Of a DNA stretch of 13,959 nt, positions 7,829 through 13,959 are shown piece by piece. The DNA is from Caryophanales bacterium UBA1231 (GTDB lineage: Bacteria > Bacillota_I > Bacilli_A > ML615J-28 > CAG-313): the NCBI GenBank assembly GCA_002309035.1, contig DBWT01000016.1, forward strand, positions 1-13,959. Direction: 5' to 3'. Below the pieces are notes generated by a model. It saw only the letters and a program-made list of their open reading frames with translations, was not told the origin of the DNA and searched no databases. The translations under genes were made by a program, and so were the position numbers. The first letter of the stretch is position 1. Each line of letters starts with the position of its first letter.

Positions 7829-8201
7829 CATTTAATTTTGTGAAATCTGGTTCTTTATCTTTAAAGCCAAATATTAATTGTTCATTTTCATATTGAGGAA
7901 TGATATGAATATGGAAATGATTAACACTTTGTCCTGCTAAAGCACCATTATTATTTAAAATATTAACATTTGAAAAATGAAGTTTTTCTTTTAGTAATTT
8001 AGTTACTTTAACTGTAACTAAAAATAAATGTTTACTTAAATCTTCGTCTAGTTCAAAAATATTTTCAACGTGTTTTTTAGGAATTATTAATGTATGACCT
8101 TTAGTTTGTTGAGAAATATCAAGAATTGCGATTGATTTGTCATCTTCATAAACAATGGAACTTGGAATTTCATGATTGATAATTTTACAAAAAATACACA
8201 T
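7800..8201 (-). CDS. HIT-family nucleotide hydrolase/transferase
   Basis: A 133-residue histidine-triad protein. It has the N-terminal zinc-type C-x2-C in MCIFCKII (Cys2, Cys5), the ILDISQ-x-TKGHTLIIPKKH block (residues 26-44), and the catalytic triad His95-x-His97-x-His99 in NHFHIHIIPQ. Length and motifs match the HinT/Hit branch found in Firmicutes. Family members hydrolyse or transfer nucleotidyl groups, for example AMP linked to amines or dinucleoside polyphosphates; the real substrate here is not known. AGGAGA (8216-8211 on the minus strand) lies 9 nt before the ATG. It is divergent from the CopZ-like gene and convergent with serS, overlapping it by 14 nt. A TAAAAT at 8229-8224 could be its -10 box, with a poor -35, giving a leader of about 16 nt. 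Confidence 0.92.
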   Translation of the reverse strand: MCIFCKIINHEIPSSIVYEDDKSIAILDISQQTKGHTLIIPKKHVENIFELDEDLSKHLFLVTVKVTKLLKEKLHFSNVNILNNNGALAGQSVNHFHIHIIPQYENEQLIFGFKDKEPDFTKLNETLLEIKNQ

Positions 8202-8206
8202 ATTAT
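8176..8206 (+). promoter_or_regulatory. Weak candidate promoter for the CopZ-like/fhs/folD/pth/mfd gene train
   Basis: TTGATA (8176-8181) and TATTAT (8201-8206) are separated by 19 bp, longer than ideal, and overlap the 5' end of the divergent HIT gene. Start of transcription would be near 8213, about 60 nt before the first gene. The 73-nt divergent spacer (8202-8274) holds no stronger plus-strand promoter that I can see. Confidence 0.3.
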
Positions 8207-8274
8207 TAATTCTCCTTTTAATTATTTTATCAAAAAAATAAAATAAATAAAAGCGAATAGAGTAGGAGTTTATT

Positions 8275-8763
8275 ATGGAGTGTTCAAAAGAATGTAATAC
8301 TTGCCAAACTGCTTGTGGTAAAAGCTGTCCAGTATGTCAAAAAAATGGAATATTAGTTCCTAATGATACTGTTATAGCACTAACTAATTCTCTTAATATT
8401 ATGATGAATCAGAAACATTATATATGTGTTAATCCAATTTGTGATGTTGTTTACTTCTCAGAAGATGATAGAGTCATAAAAAAAGAAGAAGTTAAAGTAG
8501 ATGTTTGGTTTAAAAAACATAACAAAAATTATATAGTATGCTATTGCCGAAACATAACACTTCAAGATATTATGCATTCGGTAATAAAAGACAATATTGA
8601 AACAAAAGATGAAATTATAAAACATTTAAATAAAGAAAATGTAAAAACAAATTGTTTGATTAATAATCCATTAGGAAAAGATTGTGATCGATTATTTGAA
8701 AACGCAATTGAAAATGCAAAAAACATTAAAAATAAACAGGAGGAACAAAAAGATGTTATCTGA
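8275..8763 (+). CDS. CopZ N-terminal-like zinc and [2Fe-2S] binding protein
   Basis: A 162-residue cytoplasmic protein with 12 cysteines. After a leading cluster C3-x3-C7-x2-C10-x3-C14, it has CPVC (residues 18-21) and ICVNPICDVVYF (50-61), which together resemble the zinc site of the CopZ N-terminal domain of Archaeoglobus. Then VCYC (88-91) with C127 and C137 in CLINNPLGKDC resembles the BFD-like [2Fe-2S] site (CxC ... C-x9-C with NPxG). The C-terminal lysine/glutamate-rich tail carries no recognised domain, and the CxxC heavy-metal domain of true CopZ copper chaperones is absent. AGGAG (8264-8268) is 6 nt before the ATG. It overlaps fhs by 11 nt, so the two are probably co-translated. It ends in TGA. 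An electron-transfer or metal/cofactor delivery role is possible; none is shown by the sequence. Confidence 0.82.
   Translation: MECSKECNTCQTACGKSCPVCQKNGILVPNDTVIALTNSLNIMMNQKHYICVNPICDVVYFSEDDRVIKKEEVKVDVWFKKHNKNYIVCYCRNITLQDIMHSVIKDNIETKDEIIKHLNKENVKTNCLINNPLGKDCDRLFENAIENAKNIKNKQEEQKDVI
8738..8743 (+). promoter_or_regulatory. Ribosome binding site that sets the fhs start
   Basis: A perfect AGGAGG inside the end of the upstream Fe-S protein gene lies 9 nt before the ATG at 8753. In-frame ATGs further upstream (from 8684) lack such a site and would add lysine-rich sequence outside the family. Confidence 0.85.
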
Positions 8764-10414
8764 TATACAAATATCTCAAAAAGCGAAAGTGTTATCAATC
8801 AACAAAATCGCTAAAAAGCTAGAAATCCCAACTAAATATCTAGAATTATATGGTTCTGATAAAGCCAAGATTAAACTAGAATTATTACAAAAGTTACCAC
8901 AAAGAGATTCTAAACTAATTTTAGTTACCGCAATAACTCCAACGCCTCTTGGAGAAGGTAAATCAACAACAACAATTGGTTTAACTGATGCAATGGGTAA
9001 ATTAGATAAAAAGGTTGTAGCTTGTTTGCGAGAACCATCTTTAGGTCCTGTTTTTGGTATAAAAGGCGGAGCTTGCGGTGGCGGATATGCACAAGTTAAT
9101 CCAATGGCTGACATCAATCTTCACTTTACTGGAGATATTCACGCAATTACAACTGCTAATAATTTAGTTAGTGCATGTATTGATAATTCATTATATTTTT
9201 CTAATCCATTAAATATTGATCCGAATAGAATTATTTGGAAACGTTGCATGGATTTAAATGACCGTTCATTACGTGAAGTTGTTGTTTCAAATGATTGTAA
9301 TAAACCAAATGTTAAGAGAATTGATCGATTCAATATTTCTGTAGCCAGTGAAATCATGGCAATCTTATGTTTATCAAAGGACTTAGAAGATTTAAGAAAG
9401 CGAATTGATCGCTCAATTATTGCTTATACATTTGATAATAAGCCAGTTACTATTAAAGATTTAGGTATCACAGGATCATTAGTTGTATTACTAAAAGATG
9501 CAATTAAACCTAATCTAGTTCAAACACTAGAAAACAATCCAGTTATTATGCATGGTGGCCCTTTTGCAAACATTGCACATGGCTGTAATTCTATTATAGC
9601 AACTTCACTAGGCTTGAAATTAGCTGATTATGTAATAACAGAAGCTGGTTTCGGTGCTGATTTGGGTGCTGAAAAGTTTTTAGATATTAAATGTCGTGAA
9701 ATGGGACGTAGTCCAGATGCTGTCGTTTTGGTTGCAACAATCAAAGCTTTGAAATACCATGGTGGTTCAGCAATCGAAGAGTGCAGTGTTGGAAACATTG
9801 AAACATTGAAAAAAGGACTAAATAATTTAGAACACCATATTAATATCATTAAACAATTCGGTTTACCTTTTGTTATAGCACTAAATCGATTCACAACAGA
9901 TACCGAAGAAGAATTAAGTTTCCTTTTAGATTATGCAAAACAACACAATTATCCAATTGCTTTAAGCGAAGTGTTCACAAAATGTTCTCTAGGTGGAATT
10001 GAACTTGCTAATAAAGTATTAAAAGCATTAGATTCAAAATCTAATTTTAAATATATATATGAATTAAACGATTCAATAGAAACTAAAATAGAAAAGATTT
10101 GTAAAAAAGTATATAATGCAAAAGAAGTAATATATACTGAAGAAGCACAACAACAATTATTATTACTTGATAAAGAGGAGGTAAAAGATTTCTATATTTG
10201 TATGGCTAAAACGCCACTTTCAGTTACTGATGATGCTAAAAAGGTATATGTAACGGAAGAGTATGCAATATCAATTAAAGAAATAAGAATAAGTGCAGGC
10301 TCTAAATTTATTATCTGTTTAACAGGAAATATTATGACAATGCCAGGTTTACCTAAGAAACCACTTGCGAATAAAATTGATATTGTTAAAGGCAAAATAG
10401 TTAATCTATCATAA
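8753..10414 (+). CDS. fhs: Formate-tetrahydrofolate ligase (10-formyl-THF synthetase)
   Basis: A 553-residue enzyme of normal length (about 556) that makes 10-formyl-THF from formate, THF and ATP in the cytoplasm. The N-terminus SDIQISQKAK is typical. The P-loop is TPTPLGEGKSTT (residues 62-73, Lys70), followed by the family block PSLGPVFGIKGGACGGGYAQ and MADINLHFTGDIHAI. HGGPFANIAHGCNS and the TEAGFGADLGAEKF block also match, and the C-terminus has TGNIMTMPGLPKKP. The start is set by AGGAGG at 8738-8743. It overlaps the Fe-S protein gene by 11 nt and lies 2 nt before folD, so the enzymes that use and make 10-formyl-THF are coupled. No acetogenesis genes are visible nearby, so an assimilatory one-carbon role is more likely than a Wood-Ljungdahl role. 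Confidence 0.97.
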   Translation: MLSDIQISQKAKVLSINKIAKKLEIPTKYLELYGSDKAKIKLELLQKLPQRDSKLILVTAITPTPLGEGKSTTTIGLTDAMGKLDKKVVACLREPSLGPVFGIKGGACGGGYAQVNPMADINLHFTGDIHAITTANNLVSACIDNSLYFSNPLNIDPNRIIWKRCMDLNDRSLREVVVSNDCNKPNVKRIDRFNISVASEIMAILCLSKDLEDLRKRIDRSIIAYTFDNKPVTIKDLGITGSLVVLLKDAIKPNLVQTLENNPVIMHGGPFANIAHGCNSIIATSLGLKLADYVITEAGFGADLGAEKFLDIKCREMGRSPDAVVLVATIKALKYHGGSAIEECSVGNIETLKKGLNNLEHHINIIKQFGLPFVIALNRFTTDTEEELSFLLDYAKQHNYPIALSEVFTKCSLGGIELANKVLKALDSKSNFKYIYELNDSIETKIEKICKKVYNAKEVIYTEEAQQQLLLLDKEEVKDFYICMAKTPLSVTDDAKKVYVTEEYAISIKEIRISAGSKFIICLTGNIMTMPGLPKKPLANKIDIVKGKIVNLS

Positions 10415-10416
10415 TT

Positions 10417-11262
10417 ATGGAATTACTAGATGGAAAATTAGTTTCGAAAAGTATAAAAAACGATTTAAAAAAGAAAATTGAAGAAATTACTTCAAAAGGA
10501 AAAAGAAAACCTCATCTTTCAATTGTTATGGTTGGTAACAATGAAGCTTCACAAATCTATGTAAGAAATAAGATTAAAGCGTGTGATTATATTGGAATGG
10601 ATGCATCATTAAAATTATTTGATGATTCTATTACAACCGAAGAATTAAAAGAAGAAGTTAATAAATTGAATAATGATGAATCAATAGATGGTATTATTGT
10701 TCAATTGCCACTCCCTAAACACATTGATGAACACTTAATAATAGATACTATTAAAGCAGAAAAAGATGTTGATGGATTCGGTGTTTTAAATAAAGGATTA
10801 TTATTCTGCGGTATGGAAGGTTTTAAACCTGCAACACCTTATGGAATTATTAAATTACTTGAATACTATAATATTGAATTAGAGGGTTTGAACGCTGTTG
10901 TTATTGGAAGAAGCAATATTGTTGGAAAACCAATGTCAATTTTATTGTTAAATAAAAATTGTACTGTTACTGTTTGTCATTCAAGAACAAAAAACATTGG
11001 TGAAATAACAACAAAAGCAGACCTAATTGTTGTAGCAATCGGCAAAGCCAAATTTTTAAAAGAAGATATGGTTAAACCAGGTGCAATTATAGTTGATGTA
11101 GGTATGAATAGATTAGAAAGTGGTTTGTGTGGTGATGTTGACTTTGAAACTGTAAGTCAAAAAGCATCTTACATTACACCAGTACCTGGTGGAGTGGGCC
11201 CACTTACTATTGCAATGCTCCTTTCAAACACATTTGACGCATATTGTAATAAAATTAAATAA
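10417..11262 (+). CDS. folD: Bifunctional methylene-THF dehydrogenase/methenyl-THF cyclohydrolase FolD
   Basis: A 281-residue enzyme interconverting 10-formyl-, 5,10-methenyl- and 5,10-methylene-THF with NADP(H). Active-site residues align with the family: Tyr48 and Lys52 in YVRNKIKAC, Gln96 in DGIIVQLPLP, and Asp119 in KDVDGFG. The Rossmann domain has GRSNIVGKPMS (165-175) and HSRTKN, and the end has the TPVPGGVGPLTIAMLL signature. It starts 2 nt after the fhs stop codon with no clear Shine-Dalgarno sequence, which points to reinitiation by ribosomes finishing fhs. Together with Fhs it links formate to methylene-THF. Confidence 0.97.
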   Translation: MELLDGKLVSKSIKNDLKKKIEEITSKGKRKPHLSIVMVGNNEASQIYVRNKIKACDYIGMDASLKLFDDSITTEELKEEVNKLNNDESIDGIIVQLPLPKHIDEHLIIDTIKAEKDVDGFGVLNKGLLFCGMEGFKPATPYGIIKLLEYYNIELEGLNAVVIGRSNIVGKPMSILLLNKNCTVTVCHSRTKNIGEITTKADLIVVAIGKAKFLKEDMVKPGAIIVDVGMNRLESGLCGDVDFETVSQKASYITPVPGGVGPLTIAMLLSNTFDAYCNKIK

Positions 11263-11265
11263 AAC

Positions 11266-11273
11266 GAGGTGAT
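11266..11273 (+). promoter_or_regulatory. Ribosome binding site for pth
   Basis: GAGGTGAT lies 6 nt before the ATG at 11280, within the 17-nt folD-pth spacer. Unlike the genes on either side (folD and mfd), pth has its own clear ribosome binding site. Confidence 0.75.
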
Positions 11274-11279
11274 TAGGCA

Positions 11280-11834
11280 ATGCTTATTGTTGGACTAGGA
11301 AACCCTGAAAAGAAATATTTTAAGACACGTCACAACGTAGGTTTTCGTTTTGTTGATCAAATTGCTGAAGAATTTAATGTTAAATTTAAATTGGATTCAA
11401 ATTTAAAAGGAATGATTGGTGAATTTACATTTAATAATCAAAAACATTATTTATTAAAACCAGTTACATATATGAATAATTCTGGTGCTTCCGTACAAGC
11501 TACTATGAATTATTATAAAATTGAACCTGATGATCTATTAATTATATATGATGACATGGATTTACCTTTAGGAGCAATGCGTATACGTAAGTTTGGTTCC
11601 AGTGGTGGTCATAATGGTATGAAATCTATCATTGAATGTATTTCAACACAAGATTTCAAACGAATTAGAATTGGAATTGACCATCCAACTAATAATGAAA
11701 TAGATTATGTTTTAGGAAAATTCAAAAAAGATGAGGAAAAAGTTATTCAAGATCTGTTTAATCAAGCGCCTATTATAATAAAAGATTATTTAAATCACGG
11801 CATTGATTATATTATGAATAATTATAACAACTAA
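11280..11834 (+). CDS. pth: Peptidyl-tRNA hydrolase
   Basis: A 184-residue bacterial Pth of normal length that releases tRNA from peptidyl-tRNAs dropped from the ribosome. It begins MLIVGLGNPEKKY. The catalytic set is present and evenly offset by two from E. coli: His18 in TRHNVGF, Asn66 in TYMNNSG, Asp91 in IYDDMDLPLG, and Asn112 in GGHNGMKS. The C-terminal region carries the usual helix near the substrate channel. The stop codon overlaps the mfd start by one base (TAATG). The pth-mfd neighbourhood matches Bacillus (pth-fin-mfd), with fin missing. Confidence 0.97.
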   Translation: MLIVGLGNPEKKYFKTRHNVGFRFVDQIAEEFNVKFKLDSNLKGMIGEFTFNNQKHYLLKPVTYMNNSGASVQATMNYYKIEPDDLLIIYDDMDLPLGAMRIRKFGSSGGHNGMKSIIECISTQDFKRIRIGIDHPTNNEIDYVLGKFKKDEEKVIQDLFNQAPIIIKDYLNHGIDYIMNNYNN

Positions 11835-13959
11835 TGTTTGATATATATAAGTACTATAAAACACTTAAAAAATATGATGATTTATCAAACAAATTAATTA
11901 ATCAAAATCATTATCTTTTAAATTCCTCAACAAACATTCAAAAACTAATTATTGCTGACTTGTTTCAAAAAACCAATAAAACAGTTATTGTAACTTATCC
12001 TAATATATATCAAGCAACTATCGCATATAACGATATGCTTGAACTCTTACCAGCTGAGTCTCTCAGCTTTTTTCCAGTTGAGGACATGATTGCAAGTGAA
12101 ATGGTGGAATCTAGTAACTATTATCGATTAGAAAGAATCAAAACAGTTTATAAGTTAATCAATAATATTCCACAAATTGTTATTACAACAACAGAAGGTA
12201 TTTTAAGAAATGTCATTAATCGTGATTTATTGAAACAAGCAGTTATTCAAATTCATAATAAAGATATTTATAAAAGAGAACAATTAATAAATGATTTAAT
12301 AATAAGAGGATATCAAAAAGAATCGTTTGTTGATGTTCCAGGAACTTTTAGTGTTAGGGGTAGTGTTATTGATATTTATTCTATTCATTTAGATAATCCA
12401 ATAAGAATTGATTTCTTCGATGATGAGATAGATTCGATTAAACTATTTGATGTTAAGACGCAAAGATCAATCAAAACAATTGAACAAATAGAAATCTATC
12501 CTTTTTATGATATATATTATCCTGAGAGTAATCTTCTAAAAATAAAAGAAAACATATCAAAAGAATATGATTCTAATGATTTAAGAACAAAAAAGATATT
12601 CAGTGATTTAGACAATTATCAACATCTAGATATGCTATATTTTTATTTGCCATTTATTGATGAAAATTATCAATTTTTCTCAAATATTGTTTTTGATAAA
12701 TATTTAGTGTTTTGTGATTATACAAATATTTTAGAAAAAGAAAAGCAAATAATAAATGAAGTCGGACAATATGCTTCAGAAACACAATTAATTATTAAAA
12801 GCGATTTTTTAAATAGCATTAATGAAATAATTCAATTAAACAATAAAAATGTGATTTTCGAAAAATTTAGCACTGAAAATAACAATTATTTTAAATATTC
12901 GACAATTGATTTAAAGACAAGCGATAATGTTGATTACAATAATTATTTGCTTCATATGATTGATGAAGTCAAGATTAATCCAAAAACATATATAGTTAGC
13001 CATGTTGATGATGCAAAATTAAGATTAATTCAAGATCTATTAATTGGTCACAATGTTGATTATACAATGGTGGATAATGGCGAATTAATAAAAAAGAACA
13101 GTATTAATTTAGTTGTATCTACTAATTCACTTGGTTTTATTGATTATGAATTGAATATAGAAGTTATAACGCCTAAGCAATTTGCTAAAACAAAGGTGTT
13201 TAGGGTTAAAAAAGAAGGAATAGATAATACAGTTAAAGTTTATTCTAAAGAAGATTTAGTCATTGGCGATTTTGTTGTTCATGAAGATTATGGAATTGGA
13301 CAATACCAAGGTATTAGAACAATTGATAATCGCGGTGTAAAAACTGACTATTTAACTGTTGTGTATGCCAAGGGCAATAAACTTTATATACCGGTTGATA
13401 AAATATATCGTATTCAAAAATATTTATCTAATGTTGATAAAGTTCCTAAACTATCAAACTTAGATGGTAAAGAATGGAAAAAGAAAAAAGCCAAAGTTAA
13501 AGAAAAACTTATTGATATTGCTAAAGATTTAATAAAAGTCCAAGCGCAAAGAGAATTAGCTAGTGGATATATATATGAAAAAGACTCATATATGCAAACA
13601 CAAGTCGAAAACGATTTTGATTATATTGAAACACCAGATCAAATTAAAGCTATTAAAGAAGTTAAAGAAGATATGGAATCAACAAGACCTCTTGATAGAT
13701 TAATTTGTGGTGATGTTGGATTTGGTAAAACAGAAGTTGCTCTTCGTGCAGCCTTCAAAGCAGTTGATAATGGTAAACAAGTAGCAATACTTGCACCTAC
13801 AACAGTTCTTTCAAGACAACATTATTATACTTTTAAAGAACGTTTAGAAAAATATGGTGTAAGAGTTGAACTTTTAAACAGGTTTACATCAGCAAAAGAA
13901 ATTAAAGCAATTCTTTCTGGTTTAGCTAGTGGTTATGTTGATATTTTAGTAGGTACTCA
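11834..13959 (+). CDS. mfd: Transcription-repair coupling factor Mfd (5' part, runs off the window)
   Basis: The first 708 codons of a protein usually about 1150-1180 residues long; no stop codon occurs in frame up to the window edge. Residues 1 to about 350 form the UvrB-like domains, with a degenerate nucleotide-binding segment near residue 30 (no GxxxxGKT) and PGTFSVRGSVIDIYSI near 168-183. The RNA-polymerase-interacting domain starts near residue 475 (DFVVHEDYGIGQYQGI). The translocase domain opens with ETPDQIKAI and Walker A GDVGFGKT (626-633), then motif Ia APTTVLSRQH; the window stops at DILVGT, just before the DEEH/DEEQ box. Mfd uses ATP to push stalled RNA polymerase off DNA and recruits UvrA. 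There is no Shine-Dalgarno sequence; it starts at the TAATG junction with pth, so translational coupling is likely. Confidence 0.97.
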   Translation, partial: MFDIYKYYKTLKKYDDLSNKLINQNHYLLNSSTNIQKLIIADLFQKTNKTVIVTYPNIYQATIAYNDMLELLPAESLSFFPVEDMIASEMVESSNYYRLERIKTVYKLINNIPQIVITTTEGILRNVINRDLLKQAVIQIHNKDIYKREQLINDLIIRGYQKESFVDVPGTFSVRGSVIDIYSIHLDNPIRIDFFDDEIDSIKLFDVKTQRSIKTIEQIEIYPFYDIYYPESNLLKIKENISKEYDSNDLRTKKIFSDLDNYQHLDMLYFYLPFIDENYQFFSNIVFDKYLVFCDYTNILEKEKQIINEVGQYASETQLIIKSDFLNSINEIIQLNNKNVIFEKFSTENNNYFKYSTIDLKTSDNVDYNNYLLHMIDEVKINPKTYIVSHVDDAKLRLIQDLLIGHNVDYTMVDNGELIKKNSINLVVSTNSLGFIDYELNIEVITPKQFAKTKVFRVKKEGIDNTVKVYSKEDLVIGDFVVHEDYGIGQYQGIRTIDNRGVKTDYLTVVYAKGNKLYIPVDKIYRIQKYLSNVDKVPKLSNLDGKEWKKKKAKVKEKLIDIAKDLIKVQAQRELASGYIYEKDSYMQTQVENDFDYIETPDQIKAIKEVKEDMESTRPLDRLICGDVGFGKTEVALRAAFKAVDNGKQVAILAPTTVLSRQHYYTFKERLEKYGVRVELLNRFTSAKEIKAILSGLASGYVDILVGT

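Noticed and set aside
8684..8752. Earlier in-frame start for fhs adding 23 residues
   Set aside because: It lies deep in the upstream Fe-S protein gene without a ribosome binding site, whereas AGGAGG precedes ATG 8753 and the family N-terminus begins there.
8761..8811. Read-through of the TGA ending the Fe-S protein gene (TGA as Trp or recoding)
   Set aside because: Extension would add about 17 residues with no family similarity before TAA, and other Trp codons in the window are TGG.
1..13959. Mobile elements, CRISPR arrays, defence genes, tRNA or rRNA genes
   Set aside because: No transposase or integrase motifs, spaced palindromic repeats, or tRNA/rRNA signatures were found; nearly all sequence from 404 onward is assigned to conserved housekeeping genes.

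Overview
This window reads as a stretch of chromosome from an AT-rich, low-GC Gram-positive bacterium (Firmicutes/Bacillota or a deep Mollicutes-related lineage that keeps the standard code). Three things support that. The order rlbA-recF-gyrB-gyrA is the block that follows dnaA-dnaN near the origin in Bacillus-type genomes. Serine tRNA synthetase is controlled by a T-box leader. The synteny also includes pth followed by mfd. TGA is used as a stop (8761-8763) and visible Trp codons are TGG, so this is not the Mycoplasma/Spiroplasma code. I cannot name the species.

Layout. 1-388: AT-rich non-coding DNA with a 24-bp tandem repeat, A/T inverted repeats and two weak DnaA-box-like 9-mers, ending in a strong promoter (TTGAAA-17-TATAAT). 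404-6210: a tightly packed, partly overlapping operon of rlbA (S4-domain RNA-binding protein), recF (recombination ATPase), gyrB and gyrA (DNA gyrase). 6225-6508: a second strong promoter and a serine T-box riboswitch with its terminator. 6509-7813: serS, of an unusual sequence type. 7800-8201 (minus): a HIT-family protein convergent with serS; the two coding ends overlap and contain a bidirectional terminator. 8275-11834 (plus), running on into mfd at the right edge: a gene train starting with a small cysteine-rich CopZ-N-terminal-like zinc/[2Fe-2S] protein, then fhs and folD (one-carbon tetrahydrofolate pathway), pth (peptidyl-tRNA hydrolase) and the first 708 codons of mfd (transcription-repair coupling factor). 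Its genes overlap or lie 2-17 nt apart.

How the parts work together. The left operon handles origin-proximal DNA topology and repair. The T-box lets uncharged tRNA-Ser switch on serS. Fhs and FolD form a two-enzyme route from formate to 10-formyl-, methenyl- and methylene-THF for purine, thymidylate and initiator formyl-Met-tRNA synthesis. Pth recycles peptidyl-tRNA and Mfd rescues stalled RNA polymerase.

Most of the window is housekeeping DNA and I do not see a clearly new multi-gene system. The points most worth a second look are the small Fe-S/zinc protein translationally overlapped with fhs, the archaeal-looking SerRS subtype under a bacterial T-box, the acidic tail of GyrA, and the terminator built into the overlapping ends of serS and the HIT gene.
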